Source: Pseudomonas guariconensis
Lineage (GTDB): Bacteria; Pseudomonadota; Gammaproteobacteria; Pseudomonadales; Pseudomonadaceae
DNA length: 64,000 nucleotides
Assembly (NCBI RefSeq): GCF_015680235.1
Contig: NZ_JADLJL010000001.1
Location: 124,001-188,000 of the forward strand
Direction of reading: 5' to 3'
Shown here: positions 1-8,159 of the stretch, in pieces
Layout: the number at the start of each line of letters is the position of its first letter
Numbering within the stretch: position 1 is the stretch's first letter
The notes under the pieces: generated by a model
Told to the model about the DNA's origin: nothing
Seen by the model: the letters and a program-made list of their open reading frames with translations, nothing else
Databases searched by the model: none
Position numbers and translations under genes: made by a program

Positions 1-79
1 CGCGCTCGCCGGGACGCTCGCGCAGGCTGTGCAGCATGGCGTTGAGGAAGTACACCGCGACCGAATCGCTATCGCGCAT
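1..79 (-). CDS. AraC-type transcriptional regulator, N-terminal fragment
   Basis: Only the first 26 codons lie in the window; the gene runs off the left edge. The reading begins MRDSDSVAVYFLNAM, which I recognise as the start of AraC-family regulators of the arabinose-binding-like (OruR-type) class in Pseudomonas. It diverges from the thiolase operon, with 169 bases between the two starts. This arrangement suggests that it controls that short-chain acyl-CoA operon. No DNA-binding domain can be seen in this fragment, so the assignment rests on the N-terminal signature and context. Confidence 0.55.
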   Translation of the reverse strand, partial: MRDSDSVAVYFLNAMLHSLRERPGER

Positions 80-248
80 GGCTGGTTTTCACTGTCTATG
101 CTGGGTGGCAAAAAATGCCAGGTTTACTGAACAGATCCGGCATAGGCCGGGCCCAGGCGTTTGCCTAGACTCGACCCATCCTGGGAACGCCGGCCATTCT
201 CGCAGAGCCTGTGCCGGTCCCGCCATGCCTTCGCAATCGGAGCCTTCC

Positions 249-1433
249 ATGAGCAACGCAGAAATCTACGTCGTCAGTGCAGTCCGTTCGGCCATCGGTG
301 GTTTCGGTGGGTCTCTCAAGGACCTGCCGCTGGCAGACCTGGCCAGCGCCATCAGCCGCGCCGCCATCGAGCGTTCGGGTGTGGCCGCCAGCGACATCGG
401 CCATGTGGTCATGGGTACCGTGATCCCCACCGAGCCGCGCGATGCCTACCTCAGCCGCGTCGCTTCGATGAATGCCGGCGTACCGAAGGAAACCCCGGCC
501 TTCAACGTCAACCGCCTGTGCGGTTCGGGCCTGCAGGCCATCGTATCGGCGGCGCAGACCCTGCTGCTGGGCGATACCGACGTGGCCCTGGCCGCTGGCG
601 CCGAGTCCATGAGCCGCGGTCCCTACCTGCTGCCGCAAGCCCGTTGGGGCGCGCGCATGGGCGACCTGCAAGGCATCGACTACACCGTGGGCGTGCTGCA
701 GGACCCCTTCGAACACTTCCACATGGGCATCACCGCCGAAAACGTTGCGGCCAAGCATGGCATCACCCGGGAAATGCAGGATGAGCTGGCCCTGACCAGC
801 CAGCGCCGCGCCGCCCGAGCCATTGCCGAAGGCCGTTTCGCCAGCCAGATCGTCCCCATCGAGCTGAAGACCCGCAAAGGCAGCGTGCAGTTCGCCACCG
901 ACGAGCACGTGCGCGCCGAAGTGACCGCCGAGCAACTGGCCGGCATGAAGCCGGTGTTCAAGAAAGACGGGAGCGTCACCGCGGGCAACGCCAGCGGCAT
1001 CAACGACGGTGCAGCCGGCCTGGTCCTGGCCACCGGTGACGCCGTGCGTCGCCTGGGCCTCAAACCCCTGGCACGCCTGGTGGCATACGCCCACGCCGGC
1101 GTCGAGCCGGAACTGATGGGCCTGGGCCCGATCCCGGCCACGCGCAAGGTGCTGGAGAAGGCCGGCCTGGCCATCCACGACCTGGACGTGATCGAATCCA
1201 ACGAAGCCTTCGCCGCCCAGGCCTGCGCCGTGGCCCGCGCGCTGGACTTCGACCCGGAGAAGGTCAACCCCAACGGTTCGGGCATCTCCCTTGGCCACCC
1301 GGTCGGTGCCACCGGTGCGATCATCGCAACCAAGGCCATCCATGAACTGCACCGTACCCAGGGCCGCTATGCCCTGGCCACCATGTGCATCGGCGGCGGC
1401 CAAGGCATCGCCGTGGTCTTCGAGCGCGTTTGA
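249..1433 (+). CDS. Acetyl-CoA acetyltransferase / beta-ketothiolase
   Basis: A 394-aa thiolase, the normal family length. It should catalyse reversible condensation or thiolysis of acyl-CoA and acetyl-CoA in the cytoplasm. The nucleophile loop NRLCGSGLQA lies near residue 90, the NEAFAAQ motif near residue 320, and the C-terminal GHPVGATGA and CIGGGQG motifs carry the catalytic His and second Cys. The ATG at 249 was chosen over an in-frame ATG at 36 because the family N-terminus (EIYVVSAVRSAIG) begins right after it and the extra 71 residues resemble no domain. It is followed 11 bases later by a 3-hydroxybutyryl-CoA dehydrogenase. The pair therefore probably handles C4 to C6 hydroxyacyl/ketoacyl-CoA; a BktB-like role is plausible but not shown. 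Confidence 0.9.
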   Translation: MSNAEIYVVSAVRSAIGGFGGSLKDLPLADLASAISRAAIERSGVAASDIGHVVMGTVIPTEPRDAYLSRVASMNAGVPKETPAFNVNRLCGSGLQAIVSAAQTLLLGDTDVALAAGAESMSRGPYLLPQARWGARMGDLQGIDYTVGVLQDPFEHFHMGITAENVAAKHGITREMQDELALTSQRRAARAIAEGRFASQIVPIELKTRKGSVQFATDEHVRAEVTAEQLAGMKPVFKKDGSVTAGNASGINDGAAGLVLATGDAVRRLGLKPLARLVAYAHAGVEPELMGLGPIPATRKVLEKAGLAIHDLDVIESNEAFAAQACAVARALDFDPEKVNPNGSGISLGHPVGATGAIIATKAIHELHRTQGRYALATMCIGGGQGIAVVFERV

Positions 1434-1444
1434 GGAGTCTGGAC

Positions 1445-2293
1445 GTGAGCATTCAACAGATCGCCGTGATCGGCGCCGGCACCATGGGCAACGGCATCGC
1501 CCAGGTCTGTGCAGTGGCGGGCTACCAGGTAGTGCTGATCGATGTGTCCGAGGCCGCGCTCGAGCGTGGCGTGGCGACCCTGGGCAAGAACCTGGAGCGC
1601 CAGGTCAACAAAGGCACCCTGGAAGCCGACAAGGCCCTGGCGGCCAGAACGCGCATCCGCACCAGCACCGACTACGCCGAGCTGGCCAGCGCGCAGCTGG
1701 TGATCGAGGCAGCCACCGAGAACCTCGAGCTCAAGCAGCGTATTCTCAAGCAAGTCGCCGCCAATGTCGGCAATGACTGCCTGATCGCCACCAACACCTC
1801 GTCGCTGTCGGTCACAGCCCTTGCCGCCAGCATCGAGCACCCGGAGCGCTTCATCGGCGTGCACTTCTTCAACCCGGTGCCGATGATGGCCCTGGTGGAA
1901 ATCATCCGCGGCCTGCAGACCAGCGACAGCACCTATGCCCAAGCGCTGGTAGTGACCGAAAAGCTGGGCAAGACGCCGATTACCGCCGGCAACCGCCCAG
2001 GCTTCGTGGTCAACCGCATCCTGGTGCCGATGATCAACGAGGCGATCTTCGTGCGCCAGGAAGGCCTGGCCAGTGCCGAGGACATCGACACCGGCATGCG
2101 CCTGGGCTGCAACCAGCCGATCGGCCCGCTGGCCCTGGCCGACCTGATCGGCCTGGACACCTTGCTGGCGATCATGGAGGCCTTCCACGAGGGCTTCAAT
2201 GACAGCAAATACCGCCCTGCCCCGCTGCTCAAGGAAATGGTCGCCGCCGGCTACCTGGGGCGTAAAAGCGGCCGCGGTTTCTTCACCTACTGA
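1445..2293 (+). CDS. 3-hydroxybutyryl-CoA dehydrogenase
   Basis: A 282-aa NAD(P)-dependent 3-hydroxyacyl-CoA dehydrogenase of the short Hbd/PaaH type. It interconverts 3-hydroxybutyryl-CoA and acetoacetyl-CoA. The dinucleotide-binding motif VIGAGTMGNGIAQ is at residues 8-20, the catalytic ATENLELK / NTSSLSVT / GVHFFNPVPMM region near residues 95-150, and the C-terminal domain motif NRPGFVVNRIL follows. The start is GTG at 1445, eleven bases after the thiolase stop and just after a GAGGAG ribosome binding site. An upstream in-frame ATG at 1385 lies inside the thiolase and is unlikely. It forms an operon with the preceding thiolase and probably the following TetR gene. Confidence 0.9.
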   Translation: MSIQQIAVIGAGTMGNGIAQVCAVAGYQVVLIDVSEAALERGVATLGKNLERQVNKGTLEADKALAARTRIRTSTDYAELASAQLVIEAATENLELKQRILKQVAANVGNDCLIATNTSSLSVTALAASIEHPERFIGVHFFNPVPMMALVEIIRGLQTSDSTYAQALVVTEKLGKTPITAGNRPGFVVNRILVPMINEAIFVRQEGLASAEDIDTGMRLGCNQPIGPLALADLIGLDTLLAIMEAFHEGFNDSKYRPAPLLKEMVAAGYLGRKSGRGFFTY

Positions 2294-2308
2294 TCAGGAG
2301 CGAGCGCC

Positions 2309-2893
2309 ATGCCAGTCAATGCCGCCCTGCGCTGTGCGAATTTCGAAGAGCGCCGCGACAAGGCCATGGCGCTCTTCGCCGAAAAAGGCTTTGGCCAGGT
2401 CAGCATGCGCGAATTGGCTGCGCATGTGGGCCTGACCGCAGGTTCGCTGTATCACCATTTCCCAAGCAAGCAGGACCTGTTGTACGACCTGATAGAGGAG
2501 CTGTACGAGGAATTGCAGGCAACCCTGGACCAGGGACGCCGGGCGCTGGCACGTGGACAGGCGGTATTGCCCCGCCTGATTGCCGCGCACTGGCAGTTGC
2601 ATGTGGAGCGCCCCATGCAGTTTCGCCTGGCCGAACGGGACTTCTGCTGCCTGAGCGAAGCGCAGCAGGCGCGGCTGATGGAGCTGCGGGCACGCTACGA
2701 AAAAGGGCTGTTGCATCTGATCGCACCACAGCCCCAAGTGCAGGGAAAGACGTTGGCCGCTACGGGGCATGTGCTGGCGACGCTGCTCAATCAACTGCCT
2801 GGGTTGTTGTTGGGGCGAGGCTTGAGTGAGGCGCAGGCGCTTGAACTGATGGAAAGCTTGCTGCTAGGTGGGGTTGAAAGGGCATTGAGGTAG
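2309..2893 (+). CDS. TetR/AcrR family transcriptional regulator
   Basis: A 194-aa regulator with a typical TetR helix-turn-helix at residues about 15-55 (KAMALFAEKGFGQVSMREL, then GLTAGSLYHHFPSKQDLL). The C-terminal part is the variable ligand-binding domain. It starts 15 bases after the dehydrogenase stop, with GGAG just upstream, so it is probably the third gene of the operon and may give feedback control by binding an acyl-CoA. The ligand is not visible from sequence. The gene is followed by a REP-rich spacer. Confidence 0.88.
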   Translation: MPVNAALRCANFEERRDKAMALFAEKGFGQVSMRELAAHVGLTAGSLYHHFPSKQDLLYDLIEELYEELQATLDQGRRALARGQAVLPRLIAAHWQLHVERPMQFRLAERDFCCLSEAQQARLMELRARYEKGLLHLIAPQPQVQGKTLAATGHVLATLLNQLPGLLLGRGLSEAQALELMESLLLGGVERALR

Positions 2894-3234
2894 GGTTTGC
2901 CAGAATCCAGTCGCCTGGCTCTGGCCCTATCGCGGAGCACGCCGGCTTCCGCGTTGTGGGAGATCACCCAGCCCTTGAGCTGCGCTGTCGCGCAAAGAAC
3001 AAGCGACCAGCGCTGGTCCCCCTGCGGGAGCGGCGGTGCGGCGGTCCGACTTGCCCCGCGATCAAGGGCGAAGCCCTTGCCAGGCGACGGTGATATCAGG
3101 CCCGGCCCAATCGCGGGACAAGCCCGCTCCCACAAGGCCCGCAAAATCAAATAGTTATGCGCTGCTCTATGAGAGCGGGCTTGCCCCGCGATAGGGCTGG
3201 TGAGCGCATCCCCGACTCGCAAGCGGCAAACGCA
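2894..3234. repeat. Gene-free spacer of composite REP elements
   Basis: This 341-base gap between convergent genes holds repeat modules and no supportable gene. A REP core lies at 3110-3133 and an inverted partner at 3173-3192. A degenerate copy lies around 3024-3062. Between them is a perfect hairpin, CAAGGGC-GAA-GCCCTTG, at 3063-3079. The stretch 3106-3170 read on the minus strand is nearly the same as 8160-8226 and 44815-44880 on the plus strand. A further module at about 2955-3030 (minus) resembles 36500-36575 and, in part, 44775-44815. It could act as a bidirectional terminator and mRNA stabiliser. Confidence 0.85.
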
Positions 3235-3987
3235 TCACAGGCTCACCCCCAAAGCCCGCCGGACCTGCTCCCCACGCGCATCGTCCGCCTCGCTGACCAG
3301 GGCGAAGTTGTAGGCACCATGGGACCAATAACGGGCTTGCAGTCCACCGTCGGTTCGCTGCCCATTCGGCATGCGTGCATAGCGTTCGCTTGGCGAGCGC
3401 AGGAACAGACTGATGCGCTCCCCTTGTCGATCCTGGAAGACCAGCAAGGCCGCTGCGCCCTCCTCGTTGCTGAGCAACCGAGCGCCCACTGGCTGGAAAC
3501 CATAGCCGGCAAGGTCAGGCAACTGCCCGACCTGCTCGAAGTGGCGCCGTAGCCAGTCCTGGAGCCGCGCAGGGTCGGTGGCCTGCATGTCCAATGCCGT
3601 ACCGCCAGCGAATAGGCGATGGGCCTGGACCGCATCCTCCATGGGCTGCACGCCTGCAAACAGGGTTGCCTCGCGCGCCTGCCAGCCTCCGAGCCCACCC
3701 ACTCCCAACGCCAGCAACAACGCCGCCGCCGACGCCCAGAGCCGCCGTCGGCGTTGGTGCAGCCGTTGCCGCAGATGCTCAAGATCCAGCCGAGCCTGGC
3801 CTGCCATGTCGGGGAAGCCCGCCAAGGCCGCCCGCAAACGCCTGGCATCGCTGCGCCAAGCCTCGACCCTCGCCTGTTCGTGCGGGTTGGCCGCCAGCCA
3901 CGCCTGCACTTCGCCGCGCCGCGTCGGGGGTAACCGGTCATCGACGTAGGCGTGCAATTCGTCCTCGGAAGGAATCAGCCGGGTCAT
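3235..3987 (-). CDS. Anti-sigma factor (membrane-anchored, FecR/ChrR-like)
   Basis: A 250-aa protein with a cytoplasmic N-terminal region (ELHAYVDDRLPPTRRGEVQAWLAANP, the short helical motif typical of anti-sigma factors of extracytoplasmic-function sigmas). One membrane segment lies near residues 84-102 (LWASAAALLLALGVGGLGGW), followed by a periplasmic domain of about 145 residues. I see no HxxxCxxC zinc motif, so it is not a ZAS anti-sigma. Its ATG overlaps the stop of the sigma factor gene by four bases (ATGA), so the two are translationally coupled. Its expected job is to hold the sigma factor inactive until a periplasmic signal, probably oxidative, is sensed. Confidence 0.82.
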   Translation of the reverse strand: MTRLIPSEDELHAYVDDRLPPTRRGEVQAWLAANPHEQARVEAWRSDARRLRAALAGFPDMAGQARLDLEHLRQRLHQRRRRLWASAAALLLALGVGGLGGWQAREATLFAGVQPMEDAVQAHRLFAGGTALDMQATDPARLQDWLRRHFEQVGQLPDLAGYGFQPVGARLLSNEEGAAALLVFQDRQGERISLFLRSPSERYARMPNGQRTDGGLQARYWSHGAYNFALVSEADDARGEQVRRALGVSL

Positions 3988-4499
3988 TTCAGTCTCCGCA
4001 AAGCCGGGGGTGTAGGGTTGCCCTCGGTCAGCTCACGCAGGGCGGCACGGGCGCGCGACAGGCGCGACATCACCGTGCCGATGGGAATATCCAAGGCCTG
4101 GGCCGCCTCCTTGTAGCTCAAGCCCTCGACGGTGACCAACAACAGCAATGCCCGCTGTTCGGTAGACAGCTGGGCGAAGGCCCGCAGGTCGGCGTGCGCC
4201 AGGACGATGCGTTCGGTCTCGCCGCCAATGGCCTCCTCCTGGGCACGTCCGAACCAGGCCAGCCAGCGCGCATGCAGGCGCTCGCGGCGCTTACCATCGA
4301 GGAACAGCCGGTACAGGATGGTGAACAACCAGGCCCGCAGGCTGTCCGCCTCACGGGGTTGCCCACCACGGCTCAGGGCGCGCTCTACCGTGGCCTGCAC
4401 CAGGTCGTCGGCATTGCCCGACTCATGGCACAGCCACAAGGCAAAACGGCGTAGCCGTTGAAGCAGCTCGCGCCACTGTTGTTCATCCAGGTCATGCAT
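3984..4499 (-). CDS. ECF-type RNA polymerase sigma factor
   Basis: A 171-aa sigma-70 family ECF factor with the two expected domains. Sigma2 is at about residues 10-75 (LRRFALWLCHESGNADDLVQATVERAL, then RAWLFTILYRLFLDGKRR). Sigma4 is at about 105-160 (LSTEQRALLLLVTVEGLSYKEAAQALDIPIGTVMSRLSRARAALREL). The start at 4499 (MHDLDEQQW) is preferred over in-frame ATGs further upstream because those would place the coding region across the promoter palindrome. It overlaps its anti-sigma gene by four bases and diverges from the catalase-like gene. Association with catalase plus cytochrome b561 is known for some ECF groups; I infer it responds to oxidative stress. Confidence 0.9.
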   Translation of the reverse strand: MHDLDEQQWRELLQRLRRFALWLCHESGNADDLVQATVERALSRGGQPREADSLRAWLFTILYRLFLDGKRRERLHARWLAWFGRAQEEAIGGETERIVLAHADLRAFAQLSTEQRALLLLVTVEGLSYKEAAQALDIPIGTVMSRLSRARAALRELTEGNPTPPALRRLK

Positions 4500-4540
4500 G
4501 TTCAGGTCCCGGTCCTTGAAGGCTGTCAGTCTAAGGAGCA

Positions 4541-4597
4541 GACGCCTGGGGCTGAAATTTATTCCTCGCCTGGGAATAAAAGCCTCCCGATTACGTC
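4541..4597. promoter_or_regulatory. Divergent pair of ECF-type promoters built on one palindrome
   Basis: On the plus strand GGAAT at 4573-4577 is followed, after exactly 16 bases, by CGTC at 4594-4597, pointing at the catalase-like gene. On the minus strand GGAAT (4565-4561) is followed, also after 16 bases, by CGTC (4544-4541), pointing at the sigma factor gene. The two -35 boxes are the arms of a perfect 8-bp inverted repeat, TTTATTCC-N7-GGAATAAA, at 4558-4580. GGAAC/GGAAT with CGTC at this spacing is the usual ECF promoter shape. This implies autoregulation and one regulon for both gene pairs. Seen directly in sequence; the function is inferred. Confidence 0.8.
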
Positions 4598-4629
4598 GTA
4601 CCGGCTCACTCAATGCGCGGATCCTGATC

Positions 4630-5676
4630 ATGAACACACCTTTGCACGGCCCTGCCAAAGCCCTGCGTCTGGCCGCCATCGGCGCCGCCATGGCGGCCCT
4701 GGGGGCAGGCTTTGCCTACGCCGCCGGCTGGATAGGTACACCAGCGTTGACGCCCCAGCGCATCATCGACACCTTCGAGGCCCAGGCCGGGCATTTCCCC
4801 GGTTATCGCAAGAACCACGCCAAGGGATTGTGTGTCAGCGGCTATTTCCAAAGCAGCGGACTGGCAGAACCGCTCTCCCGCGCCCGGGTCTTCAGCCAAC
4901 CGCGCGTGCCAGTGATCGGGCGTTTCGCCATCGGCGGCGCCAACCCGTTCAGCCCCGACACCAGCATCCCGGTGCGCAGCCTGGCCTTGCAGTTCAGTAC
5001 CGACGACGGGCAAGTCTGGCGCACCGGCATGAACAACCCTCCGGTGCTGGCGGTCGCCACGCCGCAAGCGTTCTATCAACAGGTCCTGGCCATGACGCCA
5101 GACCCCACCACGAAAAAGCCCGACCCGTCCAAGATGCAGGCATTCTTCGCTGCGCACCCAGAAAGCGCGGCCTTCCGCCAATGGGCGTCCGCCTACAAGC
5201 CCAGCGACAGTTTCGCCAGCACCCAGTATCACAGCATCAACGCCTTCGTGCTCGAAGACGGTGGCGGCCAGACCCACCCGGTGCGCTGGCAACTGGAGCC
5301 GCAAACGGCATTCGCGCCCTTGCCGGGGCACGTCGAGGACAACCTGTACCTGCAGCACGACCTTCGACAGCGTCTGGCCCAGGGCCCGTTGCGCTGGACC
5401 TTGCGCCTGGTGCTGGCCGAGCCAGGCGACCCCGTGAATGATCCGTCCCAACCGTGGCCAGCTGGGCGGCGCAGCATCGACGCCGGGACGCTGGTGGTCG
5501 AGCAGGTCGACACCCCCGAGCAAGGCGCCTGCCGCGATATCAACTTCGACCCACTGATATTGCCTCACGGCATCGAGCCGTCCGACGACCCGATCCTCGC
5601 TGCGCGTTCGGCAGCCTATTCGGAATCCTTCAACCGCCGTAGCCGCGAGTCCCTCGCCACCGGAGCACGCCCATGA
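4630..5676 (+). CDS. Catalase-like heme protein (SrpA family peroxidase)
   Basis: A 348-aa member of the small catalase-like family, shorter than the 480+ residues of true catalases. An N-terminal hydrophobic stretch (residues 10-32, LRLAAIGAAMAALGAGFAYAAG) suggests export or membrane anchoring, so it probably acts in the periplasm. The distal His sits in the motif NHAKGLCVSGYF near residue 60, matching HAKG of catalases. A C-terminal RSAAYSESFNRR near residues 325-336 could supply the proximal Tyr. It is preceded by an ECF promoter and followed, with a four-base overlap, by cytochrome b561. Together they may form a membrane-linked peroxidase that draws electrons from the quinone pool; this coupling is inference. 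Confidence 0.85.
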   Translation: MNTPLHGPAKALRLAAIGAAMAALGAGFAYAAGWIGTPALTPQRIIDTFEAQAGHFPGYRKNHAKGLCVSGYFQSSGLAEPLSRARVFSQPRVPVIGRFAIGGANPFSPDTSIPVRSLALQFSTDDGQVWRTGMNNPPVLAVATPQAFYQQVLAMTPDPTTKKPDPSKMQAFFAAHPESAAFRQWASAYKPSDSFASTQYHSINAFVLEDGGGQTHPVRWQLEPQTAFAPLPGHVEDNLYLQHDLRQRLAQGPLRWTLRLVLAEPGDPVNDPSQPWPAGRRSIDAGTLVVEQVDTPEQGACRDINFDPLILPHGIEPSDDPILAARSAAYSESFNRRSRESLATGARP

Positions 5677-6206
5677 GCGCCACCGCCTTCCACCCCCTCG
5701 CCCGCCTGGTGCATTGGCTGATGGCCGTGCTGATCCTGGCCATGCTGTTCATCGGCGTGAGCATGGTGGGCGACCTGTCGCCCCGCCATCCTTTGCTGGT
5801 CGAGCTGCACAAAGCCACCGGCCTTGCCTTGCTCGCCCTGGTGATCGTGCGGATCGGCCTGCGCCTGACCTTGGCGCACCCACCGTTGCCGCGCGACCTG
5901 CCGCCGCTGCAACGCCTGGCGGCCGGCGCCTCGCACCTGCTGCTCTATGCGCTGATGCTGGCCATGCCCTTGCTGGGCTGGGCGATGCTGTCAGCCGGTG
6001 GCTATCCGCGGCCCCTGCAACTGCCAGCCATCGTGCCCCATGACCTGCAGCTGTACGCCATCCTGCGCCAAGCCCATGGCTGGGCCGGCTACGTGTTGTT
6101 CGCCACGGTGCTGGTGCACCTGGGCGCGGCGCTGATGCATGCTCTGGTGCGTCGGGATGGCGTGCTGCGTGCCATGTGGCCTGGCCCTTTGCGCCGAGGC
6201 GAATGA
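5673..6206 (+). CDS. Cytochrome b561 (di-heme membrane electron carrier)
   Basis: A 177-aa bacterial cytochrome b561 of normal length with four predicted membrane helices. Candidate heme ligands are His near residue 12 (ARLVHWLMAV), His near 45 (ELHKATGLALL), His near 132 (QAHGWAGYVLF) and His near 145 (VLVHLGAAL). It should sit in the inner membrane and pass electrons from quinol. The start overlaps the stop of the catalase-like gene (ATGA), so it is translationally coupled. It is the last gene of the ECF-controlled pair; an 83-base gap precedes the next gene. Confidence 0.9.
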   Translation: MSATAFHPLARLVHWLMAVLILAMLFIGVSMVGDLSPRHPLLVELHKATGLALLALVIVRIGLRLTLAHPPLPRDLPPLQRLAAGASHLLLYALMLAMPLLGWAMLSAGGYPRPLQLPAIVPHDLQLYAILRQAHGWAGYVLFATVLVHLGAALMHALVRRDGVLRAMWPGPLRRGE

Positions 6207-6289
6207 CGCGGTGATGGGCAGCCGAGTCGACAGATACGGGCAATCGTCACTACCATCTGCCCTTCTGTTCCGAACTGCCTGGACTGCCC

Positions 6290-7483
6290 ATGACCCTCGC
6301 GAAGGCCCCTGCCGCGCCCACCCTGGACCTACGCCCCCTGCTGCTGGTCAGCATGGCCTGCACCATGTCGATGATGGCGTTCGTCTCCCTGGTGGGCCCG
6401 ATCGCCCGCCTGCTCGGCATGGCGACCTGGCAGGCCGGTGCGGCGGTGACCGTGGCCGGCGTGGTCTGGGTGCTGCTGGCACGCCCCTGGGGACGCGCCG
6501 CCGACCTTCACGGGCGCAGGCGCATCCTGCTGCTGGGCAGTGCGGGCTTCACCGTGTCCTACTGGTTGCTGTGCCTGTTCATCGACGGTGCCTTGCATTG
6601 GCTGCCTGGCGCGACCCTGGCGTTCGTCGGCCTGATGCTCACCCGCGGGCTGATCGGCGCCTTCTACGCCGCCTTGCCGGTCAGCGCCAATGCCCTGATC
6701 GCCGACCATGTCGAGCCGCAACGCCGGGTGCGAGCCATGGCCTCGCTGGGCGCGGCCAACGCCGTGGGCCTGGTGCTGGGCCCGGCATTGGCGGCGCTGC
6801 TGGCGCGCCACAGCCTGAGCATGCCCTTCTATGTGATGTCGCTGCTGCCGGCGAGCGCCTTCCTCGTGCTGCTGTTCAAGCTCAAGCCGCAACCACTGGC
6901 ACACAGCCATGCACCAAGCCCGGTCCGGCTAGGTGACCGACGCCTGCGTCGCCCCTTGTTGGTCGCCTTCAGCGCCATGCTCAGCGTGACGGTGTCGCAG
7001 ATCACCGTGGGTTTCTTCGCCCTTGATCGCCTGCAACTGGGCCCGGCCGATGCCGCCCAGGCTGCCGGCATCGCCCTGACCACCGTGGGCGTTGCGCTGA
7101 TACTGGTGCAGGTGCTGCTGCGTCGTTTGGAGTGGCCACCGCTGAAGATGATCCGCATCGGTGCCAGTGTCTCGGCCCTGGGCTTCGCCTGCGCCGCGCT
7201 GGCCGCCAGCGCGCCCTGGCTGTGGGCCGCGTTCTTCGTCGCGGCTGGCGGCATGGGCTTTGTCTTTCCGGCCTTCTCGGCGTTGGCGGCCAATGCCATG
7301 CACGCCTCGGAACAAGGCGCCACCGCCGGCTCCGTCGGCGCCGCCCAAGGCATGGGTGCGGTGATCGGGCCGTTGGCCGGCACCCTGGTCTATGCCCTGG
7401 ACCCACGCCTGCCGTTCCTGGCGGTGGCCGTGCTGTTGCTGGTGGTCGGGCTGTGGCCGACGCCCGCCGACCAACGCCACTGA
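6290..7483 (+). CDS. MFS transporter, 12-helix drug/metabolite exporter type
   Basis: A 397-aa major facilitator protein in the inner membrane. The signature loop between helices 2 and 3 reads RPWGRAADLHGRRRILLLG near residues 65-83 (variant of GxLaDrxGrkxxl). Twelve hydrophobic segments can be placed, with a longer polar loop in the middle (KPQPLAHSHAPSPVRLGDRRLRRP, residues about 200-223). The shape resembles TetA/multidrug-type exporters, but the substrate cannot be read from sequence. It lies 83 bases upstream of an XRE-cupin regulator on the same strand, which may control it. Confidence 0.82.
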   Translation: MTLAKAPAAPTLDLRPLLLVSMACTMSMMAFVSLVGPIARLLGMATWQAGAAVTVAGVVWVLLARPWGRAADLHGRRRILLLGSAGFTVSYWLLCLFIDGALHWLPGATLAFVGLMLTRGLIGAFYAALPVSANALIADHVEPQRRVRAMASLGAANAVGLVLGPALAALLARHSLSMPFYVMSLLPASAFLVLLFKLKPQPLAHSHAPSPVRLGDRRLRRPLLVAFSAMLSVTVSQITVGFFALDRLQLGPADAAQAAGIALTTVGVALILVQVLLRRLEWPPLKMIRIGASVSALGFACAALAASAPWLWAAFFVAAGGMGFVFPAFSALAANAMHASEQGATAGSVGAAQGMGAVIGPLAGTLVYALDPRLPFLAVAVLLLVVGLWPTPADQRH

Positions 7484-7565
7484 CGAGCACAGCGCGCTGC
7501 CGCCCAGAGTATGCTTTAATGCGTCGCCCATTATTTTTGACACCTCTCTATCTAACAAGGCGGCT

Positions 7566-8111
7566 ATGGACACGGGGACACGACTCAAACTGGTGCGTGA
7601 ACGCAACAACCTCTCCCAGCGGGAACTGGCCCGCCGCAGTGGCCTGACCAACTCGACGATCTCGCAGATCGAACAGAACCGTGTCAGCCCTTCGGTCAGT
7701 TCCCTGAAAAAGCTGCTCGAAGGGATTCCCATGTCCCTGGCCGAGTTCTTCAGTTTCGACGAACCGGTGCGCGAAGAGCGCTACGTATTCCGCGCTGGCG
7801 AGCAGCCGGACCTGGGCCGCAACGGCCTGCGTATGCTGCTGGTCGGTGCCAGTGTGGAAGGTCGTCAGATGCGCATGTTGCGCGAGCTCTATGCCCCAGG
7901 CGCCGACTCCGGCGAGCCGATCGTGCACTCCGAAGGCGAAGAATGCGGCCTGGTCACCCGCGGCACCGTCGAATTGTGGGTCGATGGGCATGTGAGCATT
8001 CTCAACTCCGGCGACGGGTATTACATCCCCACCACCCTGCCGCACAGCTTCAAGAACATCGGCCCCGACGAAGCCGAGATCATCAGCGCCAATACCCCGG
8101 CCAACTTCTGA
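7566..8111 (+). CDS. XRE-cupin transcriptional regulator (PuuR/PauR-like)
   Basis: A 181-aa regulator. The N-terminal HTH_3 domain covers residues 5-60 (TRLKLVRERNNLSQRELARRSG, then NSTISQIEQNRVSPSVSSLKKLL). The C-terminal cupin_2 domain covers residues 105-178 (GEECGLVTRGTVELWVDGHVSIL, then GDGYYIPTTLPHSFKN). ATG at 7566 fits the family start; upstream in-frame ATGs fall inside the MFS gene. Relatives in Pseudomonas, such as PauR, regulate polyamine catabolism. That is a possible but unproven role here, because no polyamine genes are adjacent. Confidence 0.88.
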   Translation: MDTGTRLKLVRERNNLSQRELARRSGLTNSTISQIEQNRVSPSVSSLKKLLEGIPMSLAEFFSFDEPVREERYVFRAGEQPDLGRNGLRMLLVGASVEGRQMRMLRELYAPGADSGEPIVHSEGEECGLVTRGTVELWVDGHVSILNSGDGYYIPTTLPHSFKNIGPDEAEIISANTPANF

Positions 8112-8159
8112 TCCGTACCTGGGCCATTTCGCAGCGCAAGCGCGGGACGAGCCGCCCTC

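Noticed and set aside
2894-3234. CRISPR-like array in the repeated intergenic sequences
   Set aside because: The repeats are REP palindromes in inverted pairs with irregular spacing and no unique spacers.
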